Of a DNA stretch of 39,508 nucleotides, positions 1 to 6,561 are shown one piece after another. A model generated the notes under the pieces. That model did not search any database. It worked only from the letters and a program-made list of their open reading frames with translations, and had not been told where the DNA came from. The position numbers were made by a program, and so were the translations under genes. The DNA is taken from contig JAMCYV010000027.1 of the NCBI GenBank assembly GCA_023473595.1, positions 1-39,508 on the forward strand, read 5' to 3'. Every line of letters starts with the position of its first letter. Position 1 is the stretch's first letter. The DNA comes from Patescibacteria group bacterium (GTDB lineage: Bacteria > Patescibacteriota > CPR2 > UBA1875 > JAMCYV01).

Positions 1-20
1 ATAGTTCTTTTTTGAGACAT
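1..20 (-). CDS. 5' end of a truncated gene, probably RNA polymerase beta subunit
   Basis: Only six complete codons (MSQKRT) lie inside the window, starting from an ATG at 20. A textbook AAAGGAGGTGA ribosome binding site sits upstream at 31-41. The gene lies directly downstream of rplJ-rplL on the same strand, the place held by rpoB in most bacteria, so rpoB is the natural guess. That rests on position alone; six residues cannot prove the family. The binding site is buried in a hairpin (27-64), and a terminator-like hairpin lies between this gene and rplL. Confidence 0.5.
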
Positions 21-26
21 AATTAA

Positions 27-64
27 AAAATCACCTCCTTTCGCACCGATTTGGGGGTGATTTT
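27..64 (-). promoter_or_regulatory. Hairpin sequestering the ribosome binding site of the rpoB-like gene
   Basis: On the minus strand AAAATCACCCCC (64-53) can pair with GGAGGTGATTTT (38-27): 12 positions with one C-A mismatch and a 14-nt loop. The downstream arm contains the whole Shine-Dalgarno of the gene starting at 20. In the folded RNA the site would be closed, so translation could be controlled by opening this stem. The pairing is seen directly; the regulatory role is inferred. Confidence 0.55.
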
Positions 65-95
65 ATTTTAGACTAGCTTCGCTATTAAACGTACA

Positions 96-113
96 CACCA
101 GCTAGCGCTGGTG
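96..113. repeat. Perfect short palindrome between rplL terminator and rpoB-like gene
   Basis: CACCAGC-TAGC-GCTGGTG forms a perfect 7-bp stem with a 4-nt loop. No T-tract follows in either direction, so it does not look like an intrinsic terminator. It may be part of a dispersed palindromic repeat or an extra fold in the rplL-rpoB spacer. Confidence 0.5.
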
Positions 114-129
114 GTTTAGACTTGTAATC

Positions 130-161
130 AAAAAGAGCCCTCTTTAATGAAGGCTCTTTTT
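130..161 (-). terminator. Intrinsic terminator or attenuator after rplL
   Basis: On the minus strand AAAAAGAGCC...GGCTCTTTTT forms a 10-bp stem with a 12-nt loop, and the descending arm supplies the U-tract. It starts 15 nt after the rplL stop. Because the next gene on the same strand is probably rpoB, this could be a partial terminator that lowers rpoB transcription relative to rplL, as is known for the E. coli rplL-rpoB spacer. It is nearly symmetrical and could also act on plus-strand transcripts. Confidence 0.75.
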
Positions 162-176
162 TAAAACTATGTCTAA

Positions 177-833
177 TTATTTGAGTTCAACTGCAGCGCC
201 GATCTCTTCGAATTTCTTCTTAATCTCTTCAGCCTCTGCTTTTGGAACGTCTTTCTTAAGCTCTTTTGGAGCGCCCTCTACTAAATCTTTGGCTTCTTTA
301 AGGCCGAGTTCGGTAACTTCTCTTACGACTTTAATAGCCCCGATCTTATTAGCGCCTGCCGAACTAAGGACAACAGTGTAGTTAGCTTTTTCTTCAGCGG
401 CTTCAGCACCGCCAGCAGCTGGGCCGGCAACTCCGCCTGCAACAGCTACCGGAGCAACAGCACTAACTCCGAACCTTTCTTCTAGAGATTTAACCAGTTC
501 TGCGAGTTCCAAAGCTGAAAGACCTTCAATAGTCTTAATAAGGTCTTTGAATTTTCCGGTCGGTTCCGGTTTTTCAGCTCTTTCAGCCTCTGGCTGAGGT
601 TTTTCCTCGGCCTTCTCTTCTTCAGCTGGTTTTTCTTCCGGTTTAACCTCCTCGGCTTTTTCAGCCGCTTCCCCGGCCTTTTTCTCTGCAACTTCAGCTT
701 TCTCTTCGGCCTCTTCTGTTTTTGTTTCTTCAGCTGCTTCCTTTACTTCTTCTGCAGCCTCTTTTACTTCCTCGGCCGCTTCTTTTACTTCTTCTGCAGC
801 TTTGGTAATTTCTTTTTGTGGTTCGTCCGCCAT
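177..833 (-). CDS. rplL: Ribosomal protein L7/L12 with long acidic N-terminal extension
   Basis: This is the stalk protein of the large subunit, which binds L10 and recruits translation GTPases. Residues 93-218 are a normal L7/L12: an N-terminal dimerisation helix pair ([20 protein letters not shown]), an Ala/Gly/Pro hinge, and the C-terminal domain with [27 protein letters not shown]. The first 92 residues are extra: Glu/Ala/Lys-rich, with three or four heptads of the type EEVKEAA, likely one long charged helix. The family is normally 120-130 residues; this one is 218. I chose the ATG at 833 because GGGAGAAAAT lies just upstream; an earlier in-frame ATG at 896 has no such site. It lies 86 nt downstream of rplJ in the same operon. 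Confidence 0.95.
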   Translation of the reverse strand: MADEPQKEITKAAEEVKEAAEEVKEAAEEVKEAAEETKTEEAEEKAEVAEKKAGEAAEKAEEVKPEEKPAEEEKAEEKPQPEAERAEKPEPTGKFKDLIKTIEGLSALELAELVKSLEERFGVSAVAPVAVAGGVAGPAAGGAEAAEEKANYTVVLSSAGANKIGAIKVVREVTELGLKEAKDLVEGAPKELKKDVPKAEAEEIKKKFEEIGAAVELK

Positions 834-846
834 ATTTTCTCCCTTT

Positions 847-872
847 ACCCTGCATAGCTTTAGCGAAGTAGG
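847..872. repeat. Small palindromic repeat, copy 1 (AGCTTTAGCGAAG core)
   Basis: CCCTgcatAGCTTTAGCGAAGtAGGG has complementary ends. Its core AGCTTTAGCGAAG recurs at 17559-17580 in the leader of rpsB. Both copies lie just upstream of the ribosome binding site of a ribosomal protein gene on the minus strand. Two copies in one window suggest a dispersed repeat rather than chance. Confidence 0.5.
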
Positions 873-919
873 GTTGCCCGCTTTAATAGCTATCACTTTG
901 GGTTTAATATTAATTATTA

Positions 920-1444
920 TTAACTAACCTGATCCTTATATTGCGATAAAACATTGACAAGTCCCCTTAAATTTCCCTGAAGGACAGATGCTAAGCCCCT
1001 TAGAGGCGAAGCTAGAGAACCGACAATCTTTGCATACATCTCTTCTCGGCTTGGCATAAGAGCAAGAGATTTAATCTCATCCAAACTGATCGATTTGCCA
1101 TTTAAAACTCCGCCGAAAAGCTCCAAACTCTCGTGATCTTTTGAAAACTGGTAAGTGATTTTTGCCGGCTCTACCTCGTCTTCATATCCGAAGGCAGCAG
1201 CAACCGGCCTATCTTTAATCTGGTCTAAATCAATGTCAAGTTTTGAATCTTTGACGGCGGAGTTTTAAATGGCAAATCGGAGGACTTTGAATTCGATTCC
1301 TTTTTCTCTTAATTTTTTTCGAATTTCTGAAATTTCTTCAACATTAAGGCCTCGGTAATCGGTAAAAACCACCGCTTTTGAGTCCTCAAGTTTTTTTGCA
1401 AACTCTTTGATTAATTCTTCTTTTTTCTCTCTTGTTATCGCCAT
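920..1444 (-). pseudogene. rplJ: Ribosomal protein L10, interrupted by an in-frame stop codon
   Basis: L10 anchors the L7/L12 stalk to the ribosome and represses its own operon. The N-terminal part (MAITREKKEE, AVVFTDYRGLNVEEISEIRKKLREKG) and the C-terminal part (RPVAAAFGYEDEVEPAKI, GGVLNGKSISLDEIKSLALMPSREE) both match L10 in one uninterrupted frame, but codon 60 is TAA (1265-1267). The total length of 174 codons is normal for L10, so nothing is inserted or deleted. Codons 56-63, where L10 usually reads like KNTLLxxA, are replaced by RFAI-stop-NSA. These 25 nt are the exact reverse complement of a later part of the same gene (1091-1115). L10 is needed for a normal ribosome, so this is either a local template-switch mutation or an assembly error. 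The start at 1444 gives the usual MA-T-R-KKE beginning. Confidence 0.85.
1091..1279. repeat. Perfect 25-bp inverted repeat inside rplJ
   Basis: The arms are 1091-1115 and 1255-1279, separated by 139 bp. The 1091-1115 arm is the authentic coding sequence for GGVLNGKS of L10. The 1255-1279 arm replaces the conserved KNTLL-type region and introduces the stop codon. Identity ends abruptly on both sides. Confidence 0.9.
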
Positions 1445-1486
1445 CCAATAATTATTAATTGTTAATTCTGAATTTAAAATAAAAAT

Positions 1487-1508
1487 GTCTTTGGCAAATT
1501 CCAAAGAC
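1487..1508 (-). terminator. Attenuator-like terminator in the rplJ leader
   Basis: On the minus strand GTCTTTGG-AATTTG-CCAAAGAC forms an 8-bp stem followed by ATTTTTATTTT. It lies between the L10-leader-like structure and the rplJ start codon, about 40 nt before the ATG. A terminator at this place would end transcription before the operon, fitting leader control by L10. No alternative antiterminator pairing was worked out. Confidence 0.6.
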
Positions 1509-1559
1509 TATTTATATTCGCGATCATTCGTAAAATTAATTTGCGTTTAATTCGCGACT

Positions 1560-1606
1560 TTTCCTCGGTAGCATTCTTAACTCCGATGTCCATCGGAGCG
1601 CTACTA
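1560..1606 (-). ncRNA. L10 leader-like cis-regulatory RNA
   Basis: On the minus strand GTAGC (1604-1600) pairs with GCTAC (1572-1568). It encloses a strong inner hairpin CTCCGATG/CATCGGAG (1598-1591 with 1588-1581) and is followed by CCGAGG. The sequence TTAAGAATGCTACCGAGG resembles the conserved 3' side of known L10 leaders, which bind the L10-L12 complex. Its position, between the rplJ promoter and the rplJ start, is right for that family. A covariance-model search (Rfam L10_leader) would settle it. Confidence 0.65.
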
Positions 1607-1632
1607 TCTCTGGAATATTTAATTACTTAGTA

Positions 1633-1661
1633 ATATTAGCAAATAATAACTGTTGTGTCAA
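1633..1661 (-). promoter_or_regulatory. Strong sigma70-type promoter of the rplJ operon
   Basis: A perfect -35 TTGACA (1661-1656) is separated by exactly 17 bp from -10 TAATAT (1638-1633), with TTTGC before the -10. Predicted start near 1626 gives a leader of about 180 nt that holds the L10-leader-like RNA and the attenuator hairpin. Confidence 0.85.
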
Positions 1662-1684
1662 CGTTTTTCTTTAAATAAAAGGGT

Positions 1685-1705
1685 GGCGGGGAATTTCACC
1701 CCGCC
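1685..1705 (-). terminator. Terminator of the tmk-thyA unit
   Basis: On the minus strand GGCGGGG-TGAAATT-CCCCGCC is followed by ACCCTTTTATTT. The stem starts 5 nt after the thyA stop and closes this unit just before the rplJ promoter. Confidence 0.85.
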
Positions 1706-1710
1706 AATTC

Positions 1711-2532
1711 TTACCCTACGTCGATACCGGCTCCGACTTGATACCTAACCGTAAGACCTTCCTCTTTCTTCGAGGCATCCTTGTCGAGCACATATGTTCG
1801 GATTTTTGCAGCCTCTTCCGCATGCTTGTAGATATGAAGGCCTTTACTACAAGCGACAAAGCCGCCGTTCTCGATACCGATTTCGTCAGCCATGTATCTC
1901 TTCAGTAGCTCTAAGCCGCCCATGTTCGCCGGATATCCACCCCAAGCGTCCCATGAGCGGAAATAGACGATAAAGTACAGCTTGCCATAGCGAACTCGAC
2001 AGTCAATCAGCCTCAGACACGGCGGATCATTGTGGTTGTCCTGACCCCTGACAACCATATCGGTTGGTTGCGCGATTTCGATGGTCGCTTGGTTGGTGCC
2101 AGGAGTCTTTTTTAGCATGTCGATGGCCCACTCGATCTGGGTACGAGTAACCCCGAGGGAATCATCCCTGATCGGTAAATGGATGCGTTCGCCGTAGGTG
2201 TACTGCTCACCTTCGGCTTTGAGACTACTCATCAAATACCTTGGGAAGTAGTCCTCCTCGACGTAGCTGAGTTCCGTTGGGGCTGGAATACTCATCCCCG
2301 GCGGTATATCCGGCACCAAAAGACCTGAACCTGGACTGCTGATGTAAATGTCAGCGAAATCCAGTTCTATCCTCTGCGATCCTTCGTAGCTCCCCCGCTC
2401 AACCGGATATCGGTAGCCTTTTTCCATGATTGCCCTGATTATTTGAAACCAGGAATCTGGAAGGTCTACCGCATTTATCCGAACGGGAAGAAACTCGTTT
2501 CTACTCTGGATCGCTGCTTCGTCTCTTTCCAC
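1711..2532 (-). CDS. thyA: Thymidylate synthase (ThyA family, archaeal-like)
   Basis: It would methylate dUMP to dTMP with methylene-tetrahydrofolate. The C-terminal half shows the family signature: PPC with the catalytic Cys near residue 172, RSWD about 20 residues later (phosphate-binding Arg-Ser), GYPAN with the Asn that selects dUMP over dCMP, and the HIYKH segment. The N-terminal half diverges from E. coli ThyA and the enzyme resembles the archaeal-type branch. I set the start at GTG 2532, preceded by GGAGGAGGTGAGAAC; the longer frame to 2604 runs back into tmk. It follows tmk by 20 nt, forming a two-step dUMP to dTDP unit. Base composition is richer in G+C than the flanking operons. Assignment to synthase rather than a nucleotide hydroxymethylase is likely but not certain. 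Confidence 0.8.
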   Translation of the reverse strand: MERDEAAIQSRNEFLPVRINAVDLPDSWFQIIRAIMEKGYRYPVERGSYEGSQRIELDFADIYISSPGSGLLVPDIPPGMSIPAPTELSYVEEDYFPRYLMSSLKAEGEQYTYGERIHLPIRDDSLGVTRTQIEWAIDMLKKTPGTNQATIEIAQPTDMVVRGQDNHNDPPCLRLIDCRVRYGKLYFIVYFRSWDAWGGYPANMGGLELLKRYMADEIGIENGGFVACSKGLHIYKHAEEAAKIRTYVLDKDASKKEEGLTVRYQVGAGIDVG

Positions 2533-2552
2533 GTTCTCACCTCCTCCCGAAT

Positions 2553-3239
2553 TTAAGCCCTTATGAGAGCATTCTCCTTCTTTTCGACCTCCTCCCTGAC
2601 ACACTTGATCAGCCTACCGAAGACTACATTGATTGGCATTTCTCCATCAACAACCCATATATTGGGCGTTGAATAGACCCTGCCAGGCATAGCAATCTCG
2701 AGGTAAGCTTCCCTAACCCTTTGCTGAAGTTCGCGCTTACCCTCGAAGTATTCTCTCGCCTGTCCGGATGCAAGTCTTCTCTCTTCTGCCACTTTAACAG
2801 AGCAATCTAAGAGATAGGTGACATCTGGATAGTAGAAATCTCCGCCCTCATGCCAGGAGATTACTTTCTCAAAGGGGATACCGGTTGCCTTGCCATATGC
2901 CTTTGTACTCTCGAGATTCCGATCGCTTATGACAATCTTGCATCGCTCCAGAGCAGGAGTAACAACCCTTTGCAGAAAGAACCTCCTAGCTTCAACAAAC
3001 ATCTTTTGCAGTTTTTCAGCTCCAGGATGTTGCACCTTCCCCAGGAGAATCTGCCGGATCTCATAGCCAACAGGATTCTCTGGCCGGTCATCAGGTTCAT
3101 GGACAGGAAGGACAAAATATCCTTCACTTTCCAAGGTTTCTGCAAGAAGCTTGCTTTGAGTTGTAGTCCCACAGAAGTCTATCCCTTCCAGGACTATATA
3201 AAGCCCTGGGTAAGAATGAGTGTACAACAAGTCATTCAC
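2553..3239 (-). CDS. tmk: Thymidylate kinase with altered P-loop
   Basis: It phosphorylates dTMP to dTDP. The family is clear from LEGID near the N-terminus, the DRNLESTKAYG segment (DRY..S.AYQ in relatives) and total length (228 residues, normal 200-230). The P-loop reads GIDFCGTTTQ, where the usual form is GIDGxGKTTQ: the Walker A lysine is Thr25 (codon ACT). Either this is a tolerated variant or the enzyme binds ATP differently. The start is GTG at 3239 with AAGGAAGGAT upstream. It leads a two-gene unit with thyA. G+C content and codon choice are higher than in glyA/folD next door, suggesting separate acquisition. Confidence 0.85.
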   Translation of the reverse strand: MNDLLYTHSYPGLYIVLEGIDFCGTTTQSKLLAETLESEGYFVLPVHEPDDRPENPVGYEIRQILLGKVQHPGAEKLQKMFVEARRFFLQRVVTPALERCKIVISDRNLESTKAYGKATGIPFEKVISWHEGGDFYYPDVTYLLDCSVKVAEERRLASGQAREYFEGKRELQQRVREAYLEIAMPGRVYSTPNIWVVDGEMPINVVFGRLIKCVREEVEKKENALIRA

Positions 3240-3278
3240 ATCCTTCCTTTTCAGACGTAAATTGCTAAAGTACCGGAT

Positions 3279-3307
3279 TTATCACTATAAAAAGACGGAA
3301 ATGGCAA
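3279..3307 (-). promoter_or_regulatory. Possible promoter of tmk-thyA
   Basis: TTGCCA (3307-3302), a 17-bp spacer and TGATAA (3284-3279) precede tmk. The -35 lies inside the loop of the glyA terminator, so the spacing is plausible but the match is moderate. Confidence 0.35.
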
Positions 3308-3326
3308 ATAAATAACCCTCCGTCTT
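3292..3326 (-). terminator. Terminator after glyA
   Basis: On the minus strand AAGACGGA...TCCGTCTT (8 bp, loop of 19 nt) runs into TTTATAG. It separates the dut-folD-glyA operon from tmk-thyA. Confidence 0.65.
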
Positions 3327-3367
3327 GTATTTCAATTAAAGCTTAAGAATTTGTAGAAGTCAATGAT

Positions 3368-4609
3368 TTATTTTTTACAAACCAATTCTTTTTTTATCCC
3401 TGGAACCCCAAATTTAGCAGTTAAATTTTTAACCCTTTTCCTAATTTCGTCATAAATCGCTTCGTTCCCGACATTTTTTAAGATTTTAGCGATCATCTCG
3501 GCTACTTCCTGGCACTCTTTTTCTTTGAAACCCCTGGTTGTCACAGCCGGCGTTCCTATCCTGATTCCGCTGGTAATATATGGCGATTGGGGATCATTTG
3601 GGACAGCATTTTTATTTACCGTGATGCCTACTTTGTCTAATTCTATTTGGGTTTCTTTCCCAGTCACACCTAAAGGAGCAAGATTAAGCAGCAAAAGATG
3701 GTTGTCACTTCCTCCAGAAACCATTTCAATATTCTCTTTGCAGAAAATTGCCTCCATCGCCTTAATATTTTTTAAAATCTGCATTTGGTATTCTTTAAAT
3801 TCAGGCTTCAAAGCCTCCCCAAAAGCAATAGCTTTCCCTGCAATAACATGCTCATGAGGGCAGCCCTGAATTCCTGGGAAAACTGCTTTATCTACTTTCA
3901 CCGCATATTCTTTTTTGCAAAGAATAAAACCGCTTCTCGGACCTCTCAAAGTTTTGTGAGTAGTTGAAGTAACAATATCCGCATAAGGCACCGGCGAAGG
4001 ATGTAGACCGACAGCAACAAGCCCAGCAATATGAGCCATATCGACCATAAAAAGAGCCCCGACCTTATCGGCGATTTCTTTAAATTTTTTAAAATCGATT
4101 ATTCTTGGATAGGCGCTAGCCCCTGCCAAGATAAGCTTTGGCTTATGTTTTAAGGCCATTTCTTCAACATTTTGATAATCAATAAGTCCTTCAGGAGTCA
4201 GATCATAAAAAACAAAATTATAGAATTTTGTTGAAAAATTGACTGGGCTGCCATGAGTCAAGTGTCCGCCCTTATCCAAATTCAAAGCTAGCACAGTATC
4301 CCCAGGTTCTATCAAGGCAAAATAAGCCTCCATATTTGCCTGAGCACCGCTATGCGGTTGGACATTTGCGTGTTCGGCCCCAAAAAGATTTTTAGCCCTT
4401 TCTATCGCAATATTTTCAATTTCATCGTAAAACTCACAACCGCCGTAATATCTTTTACCAGGATAACCTTCGGCGTATTTATTAGTTAAAATAGAGCCAA
4501 CGGCATCCATCACATCTTTAGACGTATAGTTTTCAGCTGCGATCAATTCGATGCCCTCAACCTGGCGTCTTTTTTCCTTTTCAATTAGATCAAAGATTTT
4601 TTTATCCAT
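3368..4609 (-). CDS. glyA: Serine hydroxymethyltransferase
   Basis: PLP enzyme that converts serine and tetrahydrofolate to glycine and methylene-tetrahydrofolate, the methyl source for ThyA. The 413-residue length is normal. Visible landmarks: [11 protein letters not shown] near the start, [13 protein letters not shown], the HSGAQAN loop, the PLP-binding lysine in [13 protein letters not shown] (about Lys219), and [12 protein letters not shown] near the C-terminus. It begins 3 nt after the folD stop and ends the operon before a terminator. The pairing with folD, dut and thyA shows its main job here is supplying one-carbon units for nucleotide synthesis. Confidence 0.97.
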   Translation of the reverse strand: MDKKIFDLIEKEKRRQVEGIELIAAENYTSKDVMDAVGSILTNKYAEGYPGKRYYGGCEFYDEIENIAIERAKNLFGAEHANVQPHSGAQANMEAYFALIEPGDTVLALNLDKGGHLTHGSPVNFSTKFYNFVFYDLTPEGLIDYQNVEEMALKHKPKLILAGASAYPRIIDFKKFKEIADKVGALFMVDMAHIAGLVAVGLHPSPVPYADIVTSTTHKTLRGPRSGFILCKKEYAVKVDKAVFPGIQGCPHEHVIAGKAIAFGEALKPEFKEYQMQILKNIKAMEAIFCKENIEMVSGGSDNHLLLLNLAPLGVTGKETQIELDKVGITVNKNAVPNDPQSPYITSGIRIGTPAVTTRGFKEKECQEVAEMIAKILKNVGNEAIYDEIRKRVKNLTAKFGVPGIKKELVCKK

Positions 4610-4612
4610 TTA

Positions 4613-5443
4613 CTAATTTATTAGTTTAGCTGCTTTAACCACATTAGATAATAGCATGGCAACAGTCATCGGGCCAACCCCTCCGGGGACTGGCGTTAGG
4701 TAACTTGCTTTCTTAGAGACCGATTCAAAATCGAAGTCGCCTTTAAGTTTTCCATTAACGCTTGTCGTCCCAACATCAATACCGATAAAACCATCCTTAA
4801 CCATGCCACCCTTTATAATTACCGGTCTTCCGACCGCAGATACCAAAATATCGGCAGTCTTTGTAACCTCACCAAGATTCTGACTCTTAGAATGTGCAAT
4901 TGTTACTGTAGCATCTTCTTTTAAAAAAAGTTGTCCCAAGGGATTGCCGACTAAGTTGCTTCTTCCGACGATAATGACTCCTTTGCCTATAATCGGAATT
5001 TTATAGAACTTCAACATTTCAATCACTCCTTCCGGGGTTGCCGGATTTAAGGCCGGTTTTTTCTGCATGAGATATCCCTGATTTAGAGGATGGAGACCGT
5101 CGACATCTTTTTCCGGCGCAATTTTTTCTAAGATTTGGACTTCGTTTAACTCGTTTGGAAGCGGTAATTGGACTATAATGCCGGTAATTCCCGGATCATT
5201 ATTTAATTCTTGAATTTCCTTATAGACCAAATTTTGGTCTATATTTTTATCAAATTTTATTAACTTAAACCCTATACCAATCTTCTCGGCCTCTTCTTTC
5301 TTTTTCTGGACATATTTTTCGCTGGCAGGATTATCGCCGATTAAAATAACAGCCAAGGTCGGCTTTTTTGCCAACTTTTTTATTTCGGCCGCCAATTTCT
5401 TCTTTATCTCGGATGCCGGTTCTTTTCCAGTCAAAAGTTTCAT
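4613..5443 (-). CDS. folD: Bifunctional methylene-THF dehydrogenase/cyclohydrolase
   Basis: Interconverts methylene-, methenyl- and 10-formyl-tetrahydrofolate with NADP. Recognised from YVQKKKEEAEKIG (catalytic Tyr and Lys), VDGLHPLNQG, PATPEGVIEML, the nucleotide-binding GRSNLVGNPLG and the C-terminal TPVPGGVGPMTVAMLL. The 276-residue length is at the short end of the family (280-300). It is 2 nt from the deaminase gene upstream and 3 nt from glyA downstream, so the three are surely cotranscribed. 10-formyl-THF made here would also feed purine synthesis encoded at 18-26 kb. Confidence 0.97.
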   Translation of the reverse strand: MKLLTGKEPASEIKKKLAAEIKKLAKKPTLAVILIGDNPASEKYVQKKKEEAEKIGIGFKLIKFDKNIDQNLVYKEIQELNNDPGITGIIVQLPLPNELNEVQILEKIAPEKDVDGLHPLNQGYLMQKKPALNPATPEGVIEMLKFYKIPIIGKGVIIVGRSNLVGNPLGQLFLKEDATVTIAHSKSQNLGEVTKTADILVSAVGRPVIIKGGMVKDGFIGIDVGTTSVNGKLKGDFDFESVSKKASYLTPVPGGVGPMTVAMLLSNVVKAAKLIN

Positions 5444-5445
5444 AT

Positions 5446-6036
5446 CTAAACTATTTTTCCTTCTTCGTCTCTTAAAATTAGATGTTCAATAGCTCGGTAC
5501 ATTACTTCGGCTACTTTTTCTTTATCGACTTTTTGGCAATCAATTTTAGCTTCAGTAAAAAATTTATCAGCTAGGCCATTATCATTGGGTAGTTTTTCGG
5601 CATAGAAGATTTTAACAATTCCAGCATTGATTATCTGTCTAGCACAATCTGTACAAGGATAGACAGTCGTATATAAAAAAGCGCCTTTCGTGGAAACTCC
5701 GCCCATAAAAGCATTATTAGCGAGAGCATTTACTTCTGCGTGAGCCGCATAACAGTTGTGGTAGTCTTTGCCAAGTGACTTATCCCTGTTTTGACGAATA
5801 CAATTCCCTTGCTGTAAACAATCCTTTATTCCCCTGGGAGCGCCGTTAAAACCTGTAGCTATAATAGCCTTATCTTTTACGATAACTGCACCAGTCATCC
5901 GGTCGGAGCAAGAGCTCCTAGTGGAAATGAAATAAGCAGCAGCCATAAAAAAATTGTCCCAGTCTGGCCTACCGCCTGTAGTTTTCAGCTCCTTCGGAAT
6001 TTGGATAATTTCCTTTAAACTTTTGGTTTTAAGCAT
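5446..6036 (-). CDS. dCMP deaminase family protein (ComEB-like)
   Basis: Deaminates dCMP to dUMP, feeding thymidylate synthase. The zinc site is complete: HAEVNAL (His and catalytic Glu) and PCTDCARQI (PCxxC). SCSDRMTGAVIVKD and GFNGAPRG are typical of dCMP deaminases. The frame extends upstream to 6084, but the ATG at 6036 is chosen because AGAGG precedes it and homologues begin near there; it still overlaps the last 8 nt of dut. With dut upstream, two routes to dUMP sit in one operon. Confidence 0.9.
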   Translation of the reverse strand: MLKTKSLKEIIQIPKELKTTGGRPDWDNFFMAAAYFISTRSSCSDRMTGAVIVKDKAIIATGFNGAPRGIKDCLQQGNCIRQNRDKSLGKDYHNCYAAHAEVNALANNAFMGGVSTKGAFLYTTVYPCTDCARQIINAGIVKIFYAEKLPNDNGLADKFFTEAKIDCQKVDKEKVAEVMYRAIEHLILRDEEGKIV

Positions 6037-6478
6037 GAAAAACCTCTTTTTTATCAGTGCCGCCAAAGCCTCCTCTGCTCTCATCTTTCATTTTATCTAC
6101 TTCTAACCACTGAGCCTTATCGACTCTTACAAACACTCCCTGGGCTATTTTTTCACCCCTTGAGATCTTAACCTCTTCATCGGTGAAATTAAAAACCTGG
6201 ATAAGGACCTCATCTTCCTCCCCACAATAATCGATATCGATAATTCCTACACCATGCGGAAGTGAGAGCCCTTTTTTTCTGGGGGTACTGCTTCTTGAAG
6301 CTACCATCAGCATATACCCTTCTGGAGTCTCTATAATAAGGTTGCCCGGAATCAGTTTAATTTCTTTAGGTTTTATGACTGTATCTTCCCTGGCTAAAAA
6401 ATCAAAACCAACTGAACCGTTTGTTTCGTAAATCGGAAGAGGCAAATTTTTATCAATTCTTTTAATTTTTACTTGCAT
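6029..6478 (-). CDS. dut: dUTP diphosphatase
   Basis: Hydrolyses dUTP to dUMP and keeps uracil out of DNA. All five trimeric dUTPase motifs are visible: GSVGFDFLA (motif 1), ASRSSTPRKKG (2), GIIDIDYCGE (3, normally YRGE), RGEKIAQGVF (4) and RGGFGGTDK (5, P-loop-like). The 149-residue length is normal. It is the first gene of the operon dut-dCMP deaminase-folD-glyA. Its ATG lies only 9 nt after a good -10 box, so the transcript is probably leaderless. Confidence 0.95.
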   Translation of the reverse strand: MQVKIKRIDKNLPLPIYETNGSVGFDFLAREDTVIKPKEIKLIPGNLIIETPEGYMLMVASRSSTPRKKGLSLPHGVGIIDIDYCGEEDEVLIQVFNFTDEEVKISRGEKIAQGVFVRVDKAQWLEVDKMKDESRGGFGGTDKKEVFHA

Positions 6479-6487
6479 CGTATAAAA

Positions 6488-6516
6488 ATGATAGCGTAGT
6501 TAAACAAGCCTAACAA
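6488..6516 (-). promoter_or_regulatory. Leaderless promoter of dut
   Basis: TTGTTA (6516-6511), 17 bp, TATCAT (6493-6488), with CGC before the -10. The dut ATG (6478) starts 9 nt after the -10 and no Shine-Dalgarno fits between. Confidence 0.65.
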
Positions 6517-6532
6517 GATTTAAATACGGCTT

Positions 6533-6561
6533 GCGCCGCTCCTATACGATAGGAGCGGCGC
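6533..6561 (-). terminator. Long palindrome at the dcd stop, probable terminator
   Basis: GCGCCGCTCCTAT and ATAGGAGCGGCGC form a perfect 13-bp stem with a 3-nt loop. The TAG stop of dcd lies inside the first half. There is no clean T-tract behind it on the minus strand, so termination may be imperfect. It isolates dcd from the dut promoter. Confidence 0.6.

Noticed and set aside
169-381. Plus-strand open frame of 70 codons antisense to rplL
   Set aside because: It is a Ser/Leu-rich mirror of a Glu/Ala/Lys-rich gene and lacks a ribosome binding site.
1116-1254. Invertible DNA switch between the two rplJ repeat arms
   Set aside because: The 139 bp between the arms reads correctly as L10 in the present orientation; flipping it would not restore the gene, and no recombinase is near.
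1265-1267. In-frame TAA of rplJ as a recoding event or intron boundary
   Set aside because: Length matches intact L10 exactly, so no intron is inserted, and TAA is not a known selenocysteine or pyrrolysine codon. The inverted-repeat explanation accounts for the whole replaced segment.
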